NCBI RefSeq assembly: GCF_016820585.1 | Contig: NZ_JADHDX010000004.1 | Span: 62,001-126,000, forward strand | Source: Arthrobacter beigongshangensis | GTDB lineage: Bacteria > Bacillota > Bacilli > Bacillales_A > Planococcaceae | Length of the DNA: 64,000 nt | Reading direction: 5' to 3' | In this document: in pieces, positions 16,189 to 24,785 of the stretch | Layout of the letters: the number at the start of each line of letters is the position of its first letter | How positions within the stretch are numbered: position 1 is the stretch's first letter | The notes under the pieces: generated by a model | What the model was told of the DNA's origin: nothing | Seen by the model: only the letters and a program-made list of their open reading frames with translations | The model's database searches: none | Translations under genes and position numbers: made by a program

Positions 16189-18237
16189 ATGTTGGAAAGT
16201 AGAAGCTCTAATACATTTCACCAATTAATGCAGTTACAGCCAGTACAACTTCCTTGGTTTATAAATAAATTGAATTTGTCTACACGTCAGTTTCAATATG
16301 ATATTGATAAAATTAATGATTTTCTAATCGATAAGAAATTACCGCCGGTTCAAATTTCGAATGATCGTATTCGGATACCCTTAGAAGTTATTAATGATTG
16401 GAAGAATCATGGTGCAGAATTTGTGGCTAAACAATTTTCTTTCGACCAAGAAGAACGAGTAATCATTATTTTATTATATACATTTATCAGGCGCGAGCCA
16501 CTTTCTAATTTTCATTTTCAAGACTTTTTCGGTATTAGCAAAAACACCGTAAGTGCTGACGTGAAACGAGTCAATCAGTTTAGTACAGATTTTCGCGTGG
16601 AGGTCGGTTATACGCGAGAACGAGGCTATCATTTAAAAGGGTCAGAAGAAGATAAGCGGAATTTGATACTCAAAGCAATTTCGGCGTTAAAGACGAAGCC
16701 GTATGCACACGAGAAACTGACGTTCATTTTTCATGAACAACGGTTTGAAAATCAGTTTGATATTTACCAACAGGTATTGAAGGAGCTTGAACAGCATTAT
16801 TCACTCAAGTTCATCGAAGAGCGCTTGGTAGAATTCATCTATTTACTGCAAATGCTCCATATTCGCCAGCAACAAATGAAATGGGTACTCATTTACCCAG
16901 ACACGGTGACTTATTTAGAAAAGAAACAAGCCTTTGAAATTTCTACGCGCATTCAGGAACGGTTAGGATATACAACCCGACCAGAAGAAATTGCTTTTCT
17001 TACGATTCAATTACTTGGTATATGTCAGGGTGAAGTTAACCCCAAAGGTACAGATGCATTGCTTGCGATTACGGAGCAAATTATTGAGGGCTTTGAACGT
17101 TACGCATATATTCAGTTGGCCGACAAAAGCAAGGCAGTTGAAACGTTATATTTACACTTTAAGCCAGCTTATTATCGAATGCTCTTTAAAATACCCATTA
17201 CGAATTCTTTATTAGTTGAGATTAAAGAAGAGCATCAGGACTTGTTTACCGTAGTGACTGAAATATTAAAACCGATTGAAGAAATATTGAATATTACCAT
17301 TCCGGAGGACGAAATTGGTTTCCTAACCCTTCATTTTGGTGGGTTACTTAAACAAGAAAATGAGAACCACAACAAGGTATTCAGAGCACTAATTGTTTGT
17401 CCAAATGGAATTAGCTCAAGTCTAATGTTGGAAAATCAATTGAAATCGCTTTTCCCGCAATTTCAGTGGACTTCATCATTGTCATCTTATGAATTTCAAC
17501 AACTCGCTGAAGCAGAGTATGATCTTGTATTTTCCACGGTTTTATTAAAAACAAAAAAACCGCTATATATGATTAGACCGATTATGAGTGAAATGGAAAA
17601 AAAGGAACTTGTTCATACGGTCAAAGAGGCTGCATTTCAACGATCCTATCATTCGCCAACTTCAGATGAATTATTGAAGATTATCCGTCAATATGCCGAT
17701 ATCAAGCAACCAGAATTATTAAAGAGCGCATTGCAACGGGCTTTGTTTCAAAGTAATGCCTCGGTTTCAAGGAGGAATCAACCAGTGTTAAAAGATTTAT
17801 TAATCGAAGAAAATATTCAATTTGTAGATGCCTGTGCTGACTGGAAAGAGGCAATTTCTAAAGTAGCGGAACCGTTACTTATAAATGATTCGATTACACA
17901 ACAATATATCGATGTCATGATTGAGAATGTTGAAAAACTTGGGCCGTACATTATCATCGGTGAGCAAGTCGCAATTCCTCATGCACGCCCAGAATTCGGC
18001 GTTAACAAATTAGGAATGAGCTTGCTCAAATTAAAAAAAGCTACACATTTATTAAATAGTGAAGCCAATCAAGTGGAAATATTCATTTGCTTATCGGCAA
18101 TTGACAATCAAACACACTTGAAAGCATTGGCACAATTAACGAGGTTGCTAAGTAATCCAGATAAATTGAAGCTCTTAAAGGAGGCGGAGACAACGCAGGA
18201 TATTCTTTGTTTGGTAGAGGAGTACTCGATTCAATAG
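16189..18237 (+). CDS. BglG/MtlR-type PTS-controlled transcriptional activator with EIIB and EIIA domains
   Basis: A 682-residue regulator. The domains, in order, are N-terminal HTH domains (about 1-125), PRD1 (about 185-275), PRD2 (about 290-385), an EIIB-like domain with the P-loop ALIVCPNGISSS (Cys404) and a mannitol/fructose-type EIIA domain (about 533-680) with active-site His598 in IPHARPE. Such proteins activate their operon when the PRDs are phosphorylated by HPr and the EIIB domain is dephosphorylated by the transporter. AGAGGAGG precedes the ATG. The operon downstream has IIB and IIC but no EIIA gene. An internal AAGGAGG (17769-17775) with GTG at 17785 lies exactly at the EIIA boundary and may yield free EIIA. 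Confidence 0.88.
   Translation: MLESRSSNTFHQLMQLQPVQLPWFINKLNLSTRQFQYDIDKINDFLIDKKLPPVQISNDRIRIPLEVINDWKNHGAEFVAKQFSFDQEERVIIILLYTFIRREPLSNFHFQDFFGISKNTVSADVKRVNQFSTDFRVEVGYTRERGYHLKGSEEDKRNLILKAISALKTKPYAHEKLTFIFHEQRFENQFDIYQQVLKELEQHYSLKFIEERLVEFIYLLQMLHIRQQQMKWVLIYPDTVTYLEKKQAFEISTRIQERLGYTTRPEEIAFLTIQLLGICQGEVNPKGTDALLAITEQIIEGFERYAYIQLADKSKAVETLYLHFKPAYYRMLFKIPITNSLLVEIKEEHQDLFTVVTEILKPIEEILNITIPEDEIGFLTLHFGGLLKQENENHNKVFRALIVCPNGISSSLMLENQLKSLFPQFQWTSSLSSYEFQQLAEAEYDLVFSTVLLKTKKPLYMIRPIMSEMEKKELVHTVKEAAFQRSYHSPTSDELLKIIRQYADIKQPELLKSALQRALFQSNASVSRRNQPVLKDLLIEENIQFVDACADWKEAISKVAEPLLINDSITQQYIDVMIENVEKLGPYIIIGEQVAIPHARPEFGVNKLGMSLLKLKKATHLLNSEANQVEIFICLSAIDNQTHLKALAQLTRLLSNPDKLKLLKEAETTQDILCLVEEYSIQ
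17769..18237 (+). other. Internal ribosome binding site and in-frame GTG giving a possible free EIIA
   Basis: AAGGAGG at 17769-17775 lies 9 bases before an in-frame GTG (17785-17787). Initiation there would make a 150-residue protein (VLKDLLIEEN...) that is precisely the EIIA domain, with its active His in IPHARPE. The spacing is ideal. Whether it is used is inference. Confidence 0.5.
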
Positions 18238-18304
18238 GTGAAGTAATGAAATTAGTTGTTTAGAAATAGAATTAAAAACTACCCAATTATAGGAGGAGAA
18301 GAAA

Positions 18305-18589
18305 ATGAAAATACTAGCAGTGTGTGGATCAGGATTAGGAAGTAGCTTTATGTTATCAATGAATATTCAGGAGGTGTTAAATGATCTTGGAGTCGCTGGG
18401 ATTTCTGTTGAACATATCGATTTAAGCTCAGTTACGCCTGATATGGCCGATTTCTTTGTAATGGGAAGAGATATTGCTGAAGGCGCATTGGGCTTGAAAG
18501 AGAAGACTGTTGTTCTAAATAGTATTATTGATCGGGTTGAATTGGTAGAGCAATTGAAGTTGAAATTAGCGGAATTAGGAAAACTATAA
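18305..18589 (+). CDS. PTS transporter subunit IIB (UlaB/ascorbate-galactitol type)
   Basis: A 94-residue phosphocarrier. MKILAVCGSGLGSSFML carries the phosphorylated Cys7 in the classic CGSGLGSS loop of the ascorbate/galactitol IIB family. It passes phosphate from EIIA to the sugar entering through the IIC encoded next. AGGAGGAG precedes the start. It lies 67 bases after the regulator and 15 bases before the IIC start. Confidence 0.9.
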   Translation: MKILAVCGSGLGSSFMLSMNIQEVLNDLGVAGISVEHIDLSSVTPDMADFFVMGRDIAEGALGLKEKTVVLNSIIDRVELVEQLKLKLAELGKL

Positions 18590-18604
18590 GAGGAGTTGAG
18601 CGGA

Positions 18605-19978
18605 ATGATTAATGAAGTATTAAGATTGTTCATGGATGTTTTAAGCCAGCCTGCTGTGTTAATCGCTTTGATCGCTTTTGTTGGACTAATGATTCAGAAG
18701 AAGCCTGCGAGTGAAGTGATTAAAGGAACGACAAAATCATTTTTAGGATTTATTGTTATCGCTGCGGGTGCTGGGATTCTCGTAGGTTCATTGGAGCCAT
18801 TCGGCAAGATGTTTGAACATGCCTTTAATGTAAATGGTGTAGTACCAAATAACGAAGCGATTGTTGCAATGGCGCTTACGGAATTCGGATCAACCACTGC
18901 TTTAATTATGTTTTTTGGGATGTTGGCGAATATTTTAATTGCTAGATTCACAAACTTGAAATATATCTTTTTAACGGGTCACCACACACTTTATATGGCT
19001 TGTATGATTGCAGTTATTCTGATGGTGGGTGGTTTAGAGGGGACTATGCTTGTATTGATTGGTTCGCTTGCACTGGGGCTAATTATGGCCATCTTCCCTG
19101 CAATTGCGCAACCTTTTATGAAGAAAATCACGGGCACGGACCAAGTTGCATTTGGTCATTTCAGTACACTTGGTTATGCTTTAGCCGGTGTGATTGGGAA
19201 AGCTGTTGGAAAAAAATCGAAATCAACGGAAGAGATTAATTTCCCGAAAGGATTAGCATTTTTGCGAGATAGTTCAGTAAGTATTGCACTAACAATGACA
19301 TTATTGTATGTAATTGTAGCTTTATTTACAGGGGCAAGCTTTATCGAAAGTGAATTAAGTGGCGGTACTCATTTCATTGTTTACTCGGTTATTCAGGCTG
19401 TTACATTTGCGGCTGGTGTGTTCATCATATTATCAGGTGTTCGTCTTGTATTGGCTGAAATTGTTCCTGCATTTAAAGGAATCTCTACGAAGCTTGTGCC
19501 AAATGCGAAGCCTGCACTGGATTGCCCAATTGTATTTCCGTATGCGCCGAACGCTGTGTTAATTGGGTTCTTCTCTAGTTTTTTAGGCGGAATTGTCGGA
19601 ATGTTTGCACTCGGGGCCTTTGGCGGAATCATAATTTTACCAGGTGTCGTGCCACACTTCTTTACGGGGGCAACGGCTGGAGTATTTGGTAATGCAACTG
19701 GTGGGGTACGTGGTGCAACAATCGGTGCCTTTGCCAATGGCTTGTTAATCACATTCCTACCAGTATTCCTAATGCCTGTTCTTGGAGACTTAGGCTTTGC
19801 GAATGCAACGTTCTCTGACGCTGACTTTGCGGCATCTGGAATTTTATTGGGGAATGCTGCAAAATACTTTGGAGCAACTGGTTTAACAATCATCGTAATT
19901 ATCGCGGTACTAATTCCAGTCATTTGGAGTATTGTTCGTAAAAATAAACAAGTTTCTGGGGCGGATGTCTCAGCATAA
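18605..19978 (+). CDS. PTS transporter subunit IIC (UlaA family)
   Basis: A 457-residue integral membrane permease with about 10-11 hydrophobic segments, matching UlaA-type IIC proteins in length and in signatures such as FLTGHHTLYMA and GGIIILPGVVPHFFTGATAGVFGNATGG. It imports and co-phosphorylates its sugar with the IIB. The ATG at 18605 is 9 bases after AGGAG; a TTG at 18596 abuts that site. L-ascorbate is the known UlaA substrate, but none of the ula catabolic enzymes are here, so another pentose-like sugar or polyol is possible. Confidence 0.88.
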   Translation: MINEVLRLFMDVLSQPAVLIALIAFVGLMIQKKPASEVIKGTTKSFLGFIVIAAGAGILVGSLEPFGKMFEHAFNVNGVVPNNEAIVAMALTEFGSTTALIMFFGMLANILIARFTNLKYIFLTGHHTLYMACMIAVILMVGGLEGTMLVLIGSLALGLIMAIFPAIAQPFMKKITGTDQVAFGHFSTLGYALAGVIGKAVGKKSKSTEEINFPKGLAFLRDSSVSIALTMTLLYVIVALFTGASFIESELSGGTHFIVYSVIQAVTFAAGVFIILSGVRLVLAEIVPAFKGISTKLVPNAKPALDCPIVFPYAPNAVLIGFFSSFLGGIVGMFALGAFGGIIILPGVVPHFFTGATAGVFGNATGGVRGATIGAFANGLLITFLPVFLMPVLGDLGFANATFSDADFAASGILLGNAAKYFGATGLTIIVIIAVLIPVIWSIVRKNKQVSGADVSA

Positions 19979-19989
19979 GGAGTAATCAT

Positions 19990-20841
19990 ATGACTAACAT
20001 AGCAGAGCTAACTCATTTTAGGGATCAGATCAGATTATGGACATTAAAAGAGCTTCATCATTTGGGATTCGGTCATTATGGGGGCAGTCTTTCTATCGTG
20101 GAAGCCCTTGCGGTACTCTATGGAGATGTGTTGAATGTTAATCCAAATCAGCCCGATGATCCAGAGCGTGATTACTTTATTTTATCGAAAGGGCACGGGG
20201 GACCAGCATTGTATGCAGCACTCGCGGTGAAGGGATTCTTCGATCGTGATTGGCTCTATACGTTGAATAAAAATGGAACGAATCTTCCGTCCCATCCAGA
20301 CCGTAATAAGACACCTGGGGTAGAAATGACGACAGGCTCACTAGGGCAAGGTATTTCCGTTGCTGCGGGGGTAGCCTTTTCAAACAAACTTGCCAACAAA
20401 AATTCCTATACTTACACAATTGTTGGTGATGGTGAATTAAATGAAGGGCAATGTTGGGAAGCAATCCAGTTTGCTGCCCACAATCAGTTATCCAAGTTTG
20501 TTGTTTTAGTGGATGATAATAAAAAGCAGTTAGACGGACTGACTGTAGATATCTGTAATCCATTTGATTTTGCAGAAAAGTTCCGTGCATTTGGCTTTGA
20601 AGCTACTCACGTTGACGGACGTGATTTGAATGCAATCCGTGAAGCGATTTTGAAAGGGAAGCAACAACATGATAAGCCTGTGGCAATCATTTTAGATACG
20701 GTGAAAGCGCAAGGCGTTCCATTCCTTGAGGAAAAGATGGATAACCATCATGTGCGACCGAACGAGGATGATTTAGCAGCAATTGAAGAAGCAATCGCTC
20801 AACTAGAGGATAAGTTGTCACAAGAGGGGGTATTCTCATGA
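19990..20841 (+). CDS. Transketolase, N-terminal (TPP-binding) subunit
   Basis: The N-terminal half of a split transketolase, 283 residues. It has SKGHGGPALYAAL (about 58), the substrate-side LPSHPDR, and the thiamine diphosphate/Mg motif GDGELNEGQ...NN (GDGELNEG about 148 to VDDNKKQ about 177). With the next gene it forms the full enzyme, moving two-carbon units between sugar phosphates. It starts 11 bases after the IIC gene and overlaps the second subunit in ATGA, showing that it is part of the PTS operon and not the housekeeping copy. Confidence 0.9.
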   Translation: MTNIAELTHFRDQIRLWTLKELHHLGFGHYGGSLSIVEALAVLYGDVLNVNPNQPDDPERDYFILSKGHGGPALYAALAVKGFFDRDWLYTLNKNGTNLPSHPDRNKTPGVEMTTGSLGQGISVAAGVAFSNKLANKNSYTYTIVGDGELNEGQCWEAIQFAAHNQLSKFVVLVDDNKKQLDGLTVDICNPFDFAEKFRAFGFEATHVDGRDLNAIREAILKGKQQHDKPVAIILDTVKAQGVPFLEEKMDNHHVRPNEDDLAAIEEAIAQLEDKLSQEGVFS

Positions 20842-21794
20842 CTCAGACAGAACTATTGCTTGAAACAGATCAAATGGAAATGCGACAAGCGTATGCAGAA
20901 ACACTTTTAGAACTAGCATTGTCGGATGCAAAAGTAATCGCGCTAGAGGCAGACTTAATGAGCTCGATTAGTACAAATAAAATCCAAGAGCAAATCCCAA
21001 ATCAACTTGTCAATATTGGGATTATGGAAGCGAATATGATGGGTGTTGCCGCTGGTCTAGCATTAACAGGTCGAATTCCATTCGTTCATACATTCGCTCA
21101 GTTTGCGACAAGAAGAGCATTTGACCAACTCTTTGTTTCTTGTGGTTATGCCCAACTGAATGTCAAGATTCTTGGGTCAGATGCAGGAGTCACTGCGGAA
21201 CATAACGGTGGGACACATATGTCGTTCGAAGATCTAGGTTTGGTTCGCCTCATTCCAAATGCGACCGTATATGAGGCAAGTGATAGCACAATGCTTAAAG
21301 CGCTTTTAAAACAGTCTTATGAAGAATACGGCGTACATTATATTCGAACAATCCGCAAAAATGCGGTGAAACTGTATGAGGAAGGTGAAACATTCCCGAA
21401 AGGTAAAGGGAAAGTGTTACGTGACGGCAAAGATGTTACACTTGTAGCATCAGGCCTGATGGTAGCAGAGGCGCTAAAAGCTGCTACAGAATTGCAGGAG
21501 CAAGGTATTGATACGATGGTTATTGATATGTATTCGATTAAACCAATTGATACGGATTTACTAGTTCAGGCGGCAAAACAAACAGGTAAAATTATTACGA
21601 TTGAAAATCATAATGTGATTGGTGGACTAGGCAGTGCTGTTGCCGAGGCTTTATCTGAAAATTACCCAGTCCCAGTTAAACGGATGGGAGTGCGTGAGCA
21701 ATTCGGCCAAGTCGGACTTACAGAGTATTTGAAAGAATACTATCAGTTAACTGCATCTGATATTGTCGAGGTTGCACAAACATATTTTAAATAA
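20838..21794 (+). CDS. Transketolase, C-terminal subunit
   Basis: The pyrimidine-binding and C-terminal half of a split transketolase, 318 residues. It has the catalytic Glu region NIGIMEANMMGVAAGLA (about 58) that activates TPP, and FAQFATRRAFDQ. The ATGA overlap with the first subunit shows coupled synthesis in equal amounts. The pairing with a sugar PTS suggests that the imported sugar phosphate enters the pentose phosphate pathway as a ketose phosphate. Confidence 0.9.
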   Translation: MTQTELLLETDQMEMRQAYAETLLELALSDAKVIALEADLMSSISTNKIQEQIPNQLVNIGIMEANMMGVAAGLALTGRIPFVHTFAQFATRRAFDQLFVSCGYAQLNVKILGSDAGVTAEHNGGTHMSFEDLGLVRLIPNATVYEASDSTMLKALLKQSYEEYGVHYIRTIRKNAVKLYEEGETFPKGKGKVLRDGKDVTLVASGLMVAEALKAATELQEQGIDTMVIDMYSIKPIDTDLLVQAAKQTGKIITIENHNVIGGLGSAVAEALSENYPVPVKRMGVREQFGQVGLTEYLKEYYQLTASDIVEVAQTYFK

Positions 21795-21806
21795 CTAGAA
21801 AAGTAG

Positions 21807-21849
21807 GTCAGTCAACACTGTGAAAATGCAGGGGGCTGACTCTTTTCGT
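21807..21849 (+). terminator. Possible weak terminator
   Basis: A 7-bp stem GTCAGTC/GGCTGAC with a 20-base loop and TCTTTT tail lies between the transketolase and PHP genes. It may attenuate rather than stop transcription. Confidence 0.4.
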
Positions 21850-21886
21850 TGTAATGAACAAATTTCAGAAGGAGTGAATAAAGATT

Positions 21887-22681
21887 ATGAAGTATTTACT
21901 TGATTATCATCACCATACAAATCATTCTTTTGATTCGACTGCTACAATGGTCGATGTCTGCAACACCGCAGTTGACAAAGGGATCAAAGAAGTCTGTTTT
22001 ACCGAACATTATTCCGTTAATCCAGTCGCACCAACATATGGGCATATTGTATTTAAAGACTACTTGAAAGAGATTGCTGAGTGCCGAGCACTATTTAACA
22101 ATCAGTTAATCATTAAAGCTGGAATTGAACTTTGTGAACCACATCTGCTCAAAGATCAATATGCCGCAAGTTTGGCACCATTGAATTTAGATTTTATTTT
22201 AGGGTCAATTCATAATCTAAATGAACAAAAGTTAAGAATATATCTTGAAAACCACGGAGAAAAGGTAGCCTACACAAACTATTTTCTAGAAGTTTTGAAT
22301 ATGGTTCGTCATGCAGACATAGATATCATCGCCCACTTGGATCTACTAAAACGTTATGCATTTCCTCTTTATGGTCATTATGTATTTGAGGAATATAAGG
22401 ATATAGTGGCAGCGATTTTAGAAACAGCAATTGAGCGCAACATTGGAGTAGAAATCAATACTTCAGGATGGAGGACTACGTTAAATGCACCACTGCCTTC
22501 GATTGAAATACTTCAGCTATATAGAGATTTAGGCGGAGAACTACTAACGATAGGTTCTGATTCCCACGCTGCCACTACAGTGGGGAGTCATCTTGAGGAA
22601 GCTGTTTTATTGGCAAAGAGTTGCGGATTTAAACATGTGTATAAATATGAAAAAAGAAAGCCGAGTCCCGTGATCTTGTGA
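21887..22681 (+). CDS. PHP-domain phosphatase (histidinol-phosphatase HisJ-like)
   Basis: A 264-residue PHP-fold metal phosphoesterase of the HisJ/HisK type. The ligands appear in order: DYHHHTNHS (5-13), FTEHYS (about 42), GIELCEPH (about 85), GSIHN, IIAHLDLL (about 150) and GSDSHAA (about 224). The family includes histidinol phosphatase, but no his genes are nearby. Following the PTS-transketolase genes it may instead dephosphorylate a sugar phosphate. GAAGGAG precedes the ATG. It is separated from transketolase by a weak hairpin and ended by a strong terminator. Confidence 0.78.
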   Translation: MKYLLDYHHHTNHSFDSTATMVDVCNTAVDKGIKEVCFTEHYSVNPVAPTYGHIVFKDYLKEIAECRALFNNQLIIKAGIELCEPHLLKDQYAASLAPLNLDFILGSIHNLNEQKLRIYLENHGEKVAYTNYFLEVLNMVRHADIDIIAHLDLLKRYAFPLYGHYVFEEYKDIVAAILETAIERNIGVEINTSGWRTTLNAPLPSIEILQLYRDLGGELLTIGSDSHAATTVGSHLEEAVLLAKSCGFKHVYKYEKRKPSPVIL

Positions 22682-22732
22682 AATTTGTTAGTAAATAAAG
22701 AGTTTCTACATACAATTTTGTACACCATATGC

Positions 22733-22773
22733 AAAAGGATTCGACTGCTATAAGCAACGAATCCTTTTTATTT
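22733..22773. terminator. Bidirectional terminator
   Basis: AAAAGGATTCG pairs with CGAATCCTTTT with T-rich flanks on both strands. It serves the PHP gene on the + strand. Confidence 0.8.
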
Positions 22774-22822
22774 AAATCGAGCCTAAAATAGAGCAGGTAG
22801 AAAATTGCGATGACGTACATCA

Positions 22823-22996
22823 TCATTGCTGGCAATTATAAATTTGTCTAATGTCATTTGGAATGTCCCGGAATTCCACTGTTTTAAGAAAACCATTGGA
22901 TTGCATCTTTTGAAGAAACTCCACTAGTTCGATTTTCATTTGATGTAATTGCATATCTCTACAATCAAAATTTAATTGCTCGTTTGCTGTCTCCAT
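22823..22996 (-). CDS. Possible small protein of unknown function
   Basis: A 57-residue frame starting METANEQLNF, with GAAGGGAG about 13 bases upstream; an in-frame ATG at 23029 gives 68 residues but lacks a site. It is mostly helical and charged, and I recognise no family. It has a passing resemblance to short Spo0E-like helical hairpins but lacks the SQELD signature. Coding status uncertain. Confidence 0.3.
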   Translation of the reverse strand: METANEQLNFDCRDMQLHQMKIELVEFLQKMQSNGFLKTVEFRDIPNDIRQIYNCQQ

Positions 22997-23029
22997 GGGT
23001 ACATTCTCACTCCCTTCGAAAGAATTCAT

Positions 23030-23347
23030 ATACGATTTAACACATTAGAAATCACTTTATAATACCCAACCCGCATTTCATTAACGCTACATCAACTAGT
23101 ACTTTTATCTACTCTCTATCCTCGTAGGTTTTCGTAAAATATGTACATTCAATTCGCACGCGAGTGATTCTTTTTTCTTATCAATTATAAACATACCACG
23201 CCTAAAGCTAGAGTTATATTTATTTAGGTTGGGACATTTTTTTCTAAAACAAGCATTATTTTAGTGGTTTCGAAATTAATTTCTCACATTAAAATGGTAT
23301 GATTAGCATTACATATGTACTATGCTATAAAAGAGAGGGATTTACTA
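23030..23347. promoter_or_regulatory. AT-rich leader of the quorum-sensing receptor gene
   Basis: This gap holds no gene. A likely -10 TATGAT is at 23298-23303; a matching -35 is weak (TTAATT, 23276-23281). The -10 is part of TATG-N10-CATA (23298-23315), which recalls, with two extra spacer bases, the PlcR box TATGNAN4TNCATA. It may be an autoregulatory site. Confidence 0.4.
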
Positions 23348-24643
23348 ATGAAAGTTGGTCATTTAATAAGGGCAGAACGAATTAGACAAGACATGAAGCA
23401 ATTAGTACTAGCAAAAGGAATCTGCACGCCTTCTTATCTATCTAAAATTGAACGGAATTTAATTTTCCCTAGTGAGGACATCATTGGTCTATTATTCAAT
23501 CGATTAGGCATAGATTCATCGAAGTTACAAAAGAATGATCAGCAAACTGAAATTGATTTTGAGAAAATGTTAGAGGCTACTTACAAAGAAGTGATTACAA
23601 ATCGGGACGGAAATTTTACTAAACAAAAGCTGGAGTATTTAGAACAGCATAGTCCATTATTTGAAAATCAAACCCTTTACTATACGTATCTTCTAATTAT
23701 GTTAAGGTTTCGGATTATGACGGGGAAAAATTCAGAGGAACTAAAAAAAGAAATTGCTGATCTTGAAGAACTTAGTAAAGACTTTAATCCACGGCAAAGC
23801 TATTTATTTAAATTAAATAAGGCGATGTACTATTATTCTACAGAAAGTCGCAATAAATCGATTGAATATTTAGAAGACGTGTTATTATTAGTTGATGCTA
23901 TTTCATTAGAGGCTTGGGAATTAGCAGAATTGAATTATATGGTAGGGGTGGTTTACACAGCAGACAGTCGTATTTTCGTCTCAATTGAATATACAAGAAG
24001 AGCCCTTGATTATTTTAGAGAAAAATTTTTAATGAAAAGAGTGTTGGAATGTTATATTCTTATTGGGATTACTCAGAAGAAGAGTGAACAATTTCAAGAT
24101 GCGTACGACTCCTACTTTAAGGCAATGCAAATATGCGATGAGTTTAATTTACGTCACGAAAAAGGAATCGTTTACCATAACCTAGGGGCGTTATCTAGTA
24201 TAATGGGCAATAATGAGGATGCAATTTCTTACTATAAACAAAGCATTGACTACAAAACTTATGAAGGGGATCCAGTTATTTCGATATATTGCTTAGTGAT
24301 TGAGTATTCAAAAATGAACGAACGGGAGTTTGTCAATGATTGGTGTGATAAGGGAATTTCATTACTTTTACAGTTAAAAGATAATAACTTCACATCATAT
24401 CACCATCATTTTAAAATTTTTAAATCACTTCATAGTGAACAAGGTTTATCCGAAGAAATTACTGAAGAGGCAATTAAATATTTCATAGCTATACAGGATT
24501 ATAGGTATGTTCACAAATACTATTTAGTACTTGCCGAATGGCATTTTAGTAATCGAAAATACAAACTATCATCGATGTGCTATCAAGAAGCAAATAAGTA
24601 TGAGAGTATTTTCAGGAAAATAAAAAATTGGGAGGATTTATAA
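23348..24643 (+). CDS. RRNPP-family HTH-TPR quorum-sensing receptor (PlcR/NprR-like)
   Basis: A 431-residue regulator. Residues 1-60 are an Xre-type HTH (LIRAERIRQDMKQLVLAKGI, then YLSKIERN), and residues about 75-425 are helical TPR-like repeats (for example CYILIGITQKKSEQFQDAYDSYFKAM and KGIVYHNLGALSSIMGNNEDAISYYKQS). This is the layout of PlcR and NprR, whose TPRs bind a re-imported peptide. The length is closest to NprR (about 420). The ATG at 23348 has GAGAGGG 8 bases upstream; an earlier in-frame ATG at 23315 lacks a site. The gene stop overlaps by one base the start of a secreted propeptide, the standard receptor-pheromone arrangement. Confidence 0.87.
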   Translation: MKVGHLIRAERIRQDMKQLVLAKGICTPSYLSKIERNLIFPSEDIIGLLFNRLGIDSSKLQKNDQQTEIDFEKMLEATYKEVITNRDGNFTKQKLEYLEQHSPLFENQTLYYTYLLIMLRFRIMTGKNSEELKKEIADLEELSKDFNPRQSYLFKLNKAMYYYSTESRNKSIEYLEDVLLLVDAISLEAWELAELNYMVGVVYTADSRIFVSIEYTRRALDYFREKFLMKRVLECYILIGITQKKSEQFQDAYDSYFKAMQICDEFNLRHEKGIVYHNLGALSSIMGNNEDAISYYKQSIDYKTYEGDPVISIYCLVIEYSKMNEREFVNDWCDKGISLLLQLKDNNFTSYHHHFKIFKSLHSEQGLSEEITEEAIKYFIAIQDYRYVHKYYLVLAEWHFSNRKYKLSSMCYQEANKYESIFRKIKNWEDL

Positions 24644-24771
24644 TGAAGAAATTTTTATCTATTCTTTTACTTGTAGTAATTTTGAGTGGGGTTGCAGGTA
24701 ATCAAGCCTTCGCATCCGAAGATAAAGTGCCTAAACTATTCGGAACAACTAGCGTTCCAATTAATTTCTAA
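24643..24771 (+). CDS. Secreted pheromone propeptide (PapR/NprX-like), 42 residues
   Basis: A short gene with GGAGG at 24631-24635, 7 bases before the ATG. The protein opens with a lysine pair and a hydrophobic signal segment (MKKFLSILLLVVILSG), has a plausible signal-peptidase site after AFA at residue 24, and leaves SEDKVPKLFGTTSVPINF. The last seven residues, TSVPINF, follow the pattern of PapR heptapeptides (for example ADLPFEF and NEVPFEF, with Leu/Val-Pro, a hydrophobic residue, an acid or amide, then Phe). By analogy it would be exported, trimmed outside, re-imported by an oligopeptide permease and bound by the TPR receptor encoded immediately upstream. Confidence 0.8.
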   Translation: MKKFLSILLLVVILSGVAGNQAFASEDKVPKLFGTTSVPINF

Positions 24772-24785
24772 CAGTAAGCAAGGAA

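Noticed and set aside
19393-19989. 198-codon minus-strand frame inside the IIC gene
   Set aside because: Pro/Ala-rich antisense shadow of a membrane protein gene, no ribosome site or family match.
22823-23029. Spo0E-type phosphatase
   Set aside because: The size is right but the SQELD signature is absent, so I kept it only as a doubtful unknown protein.
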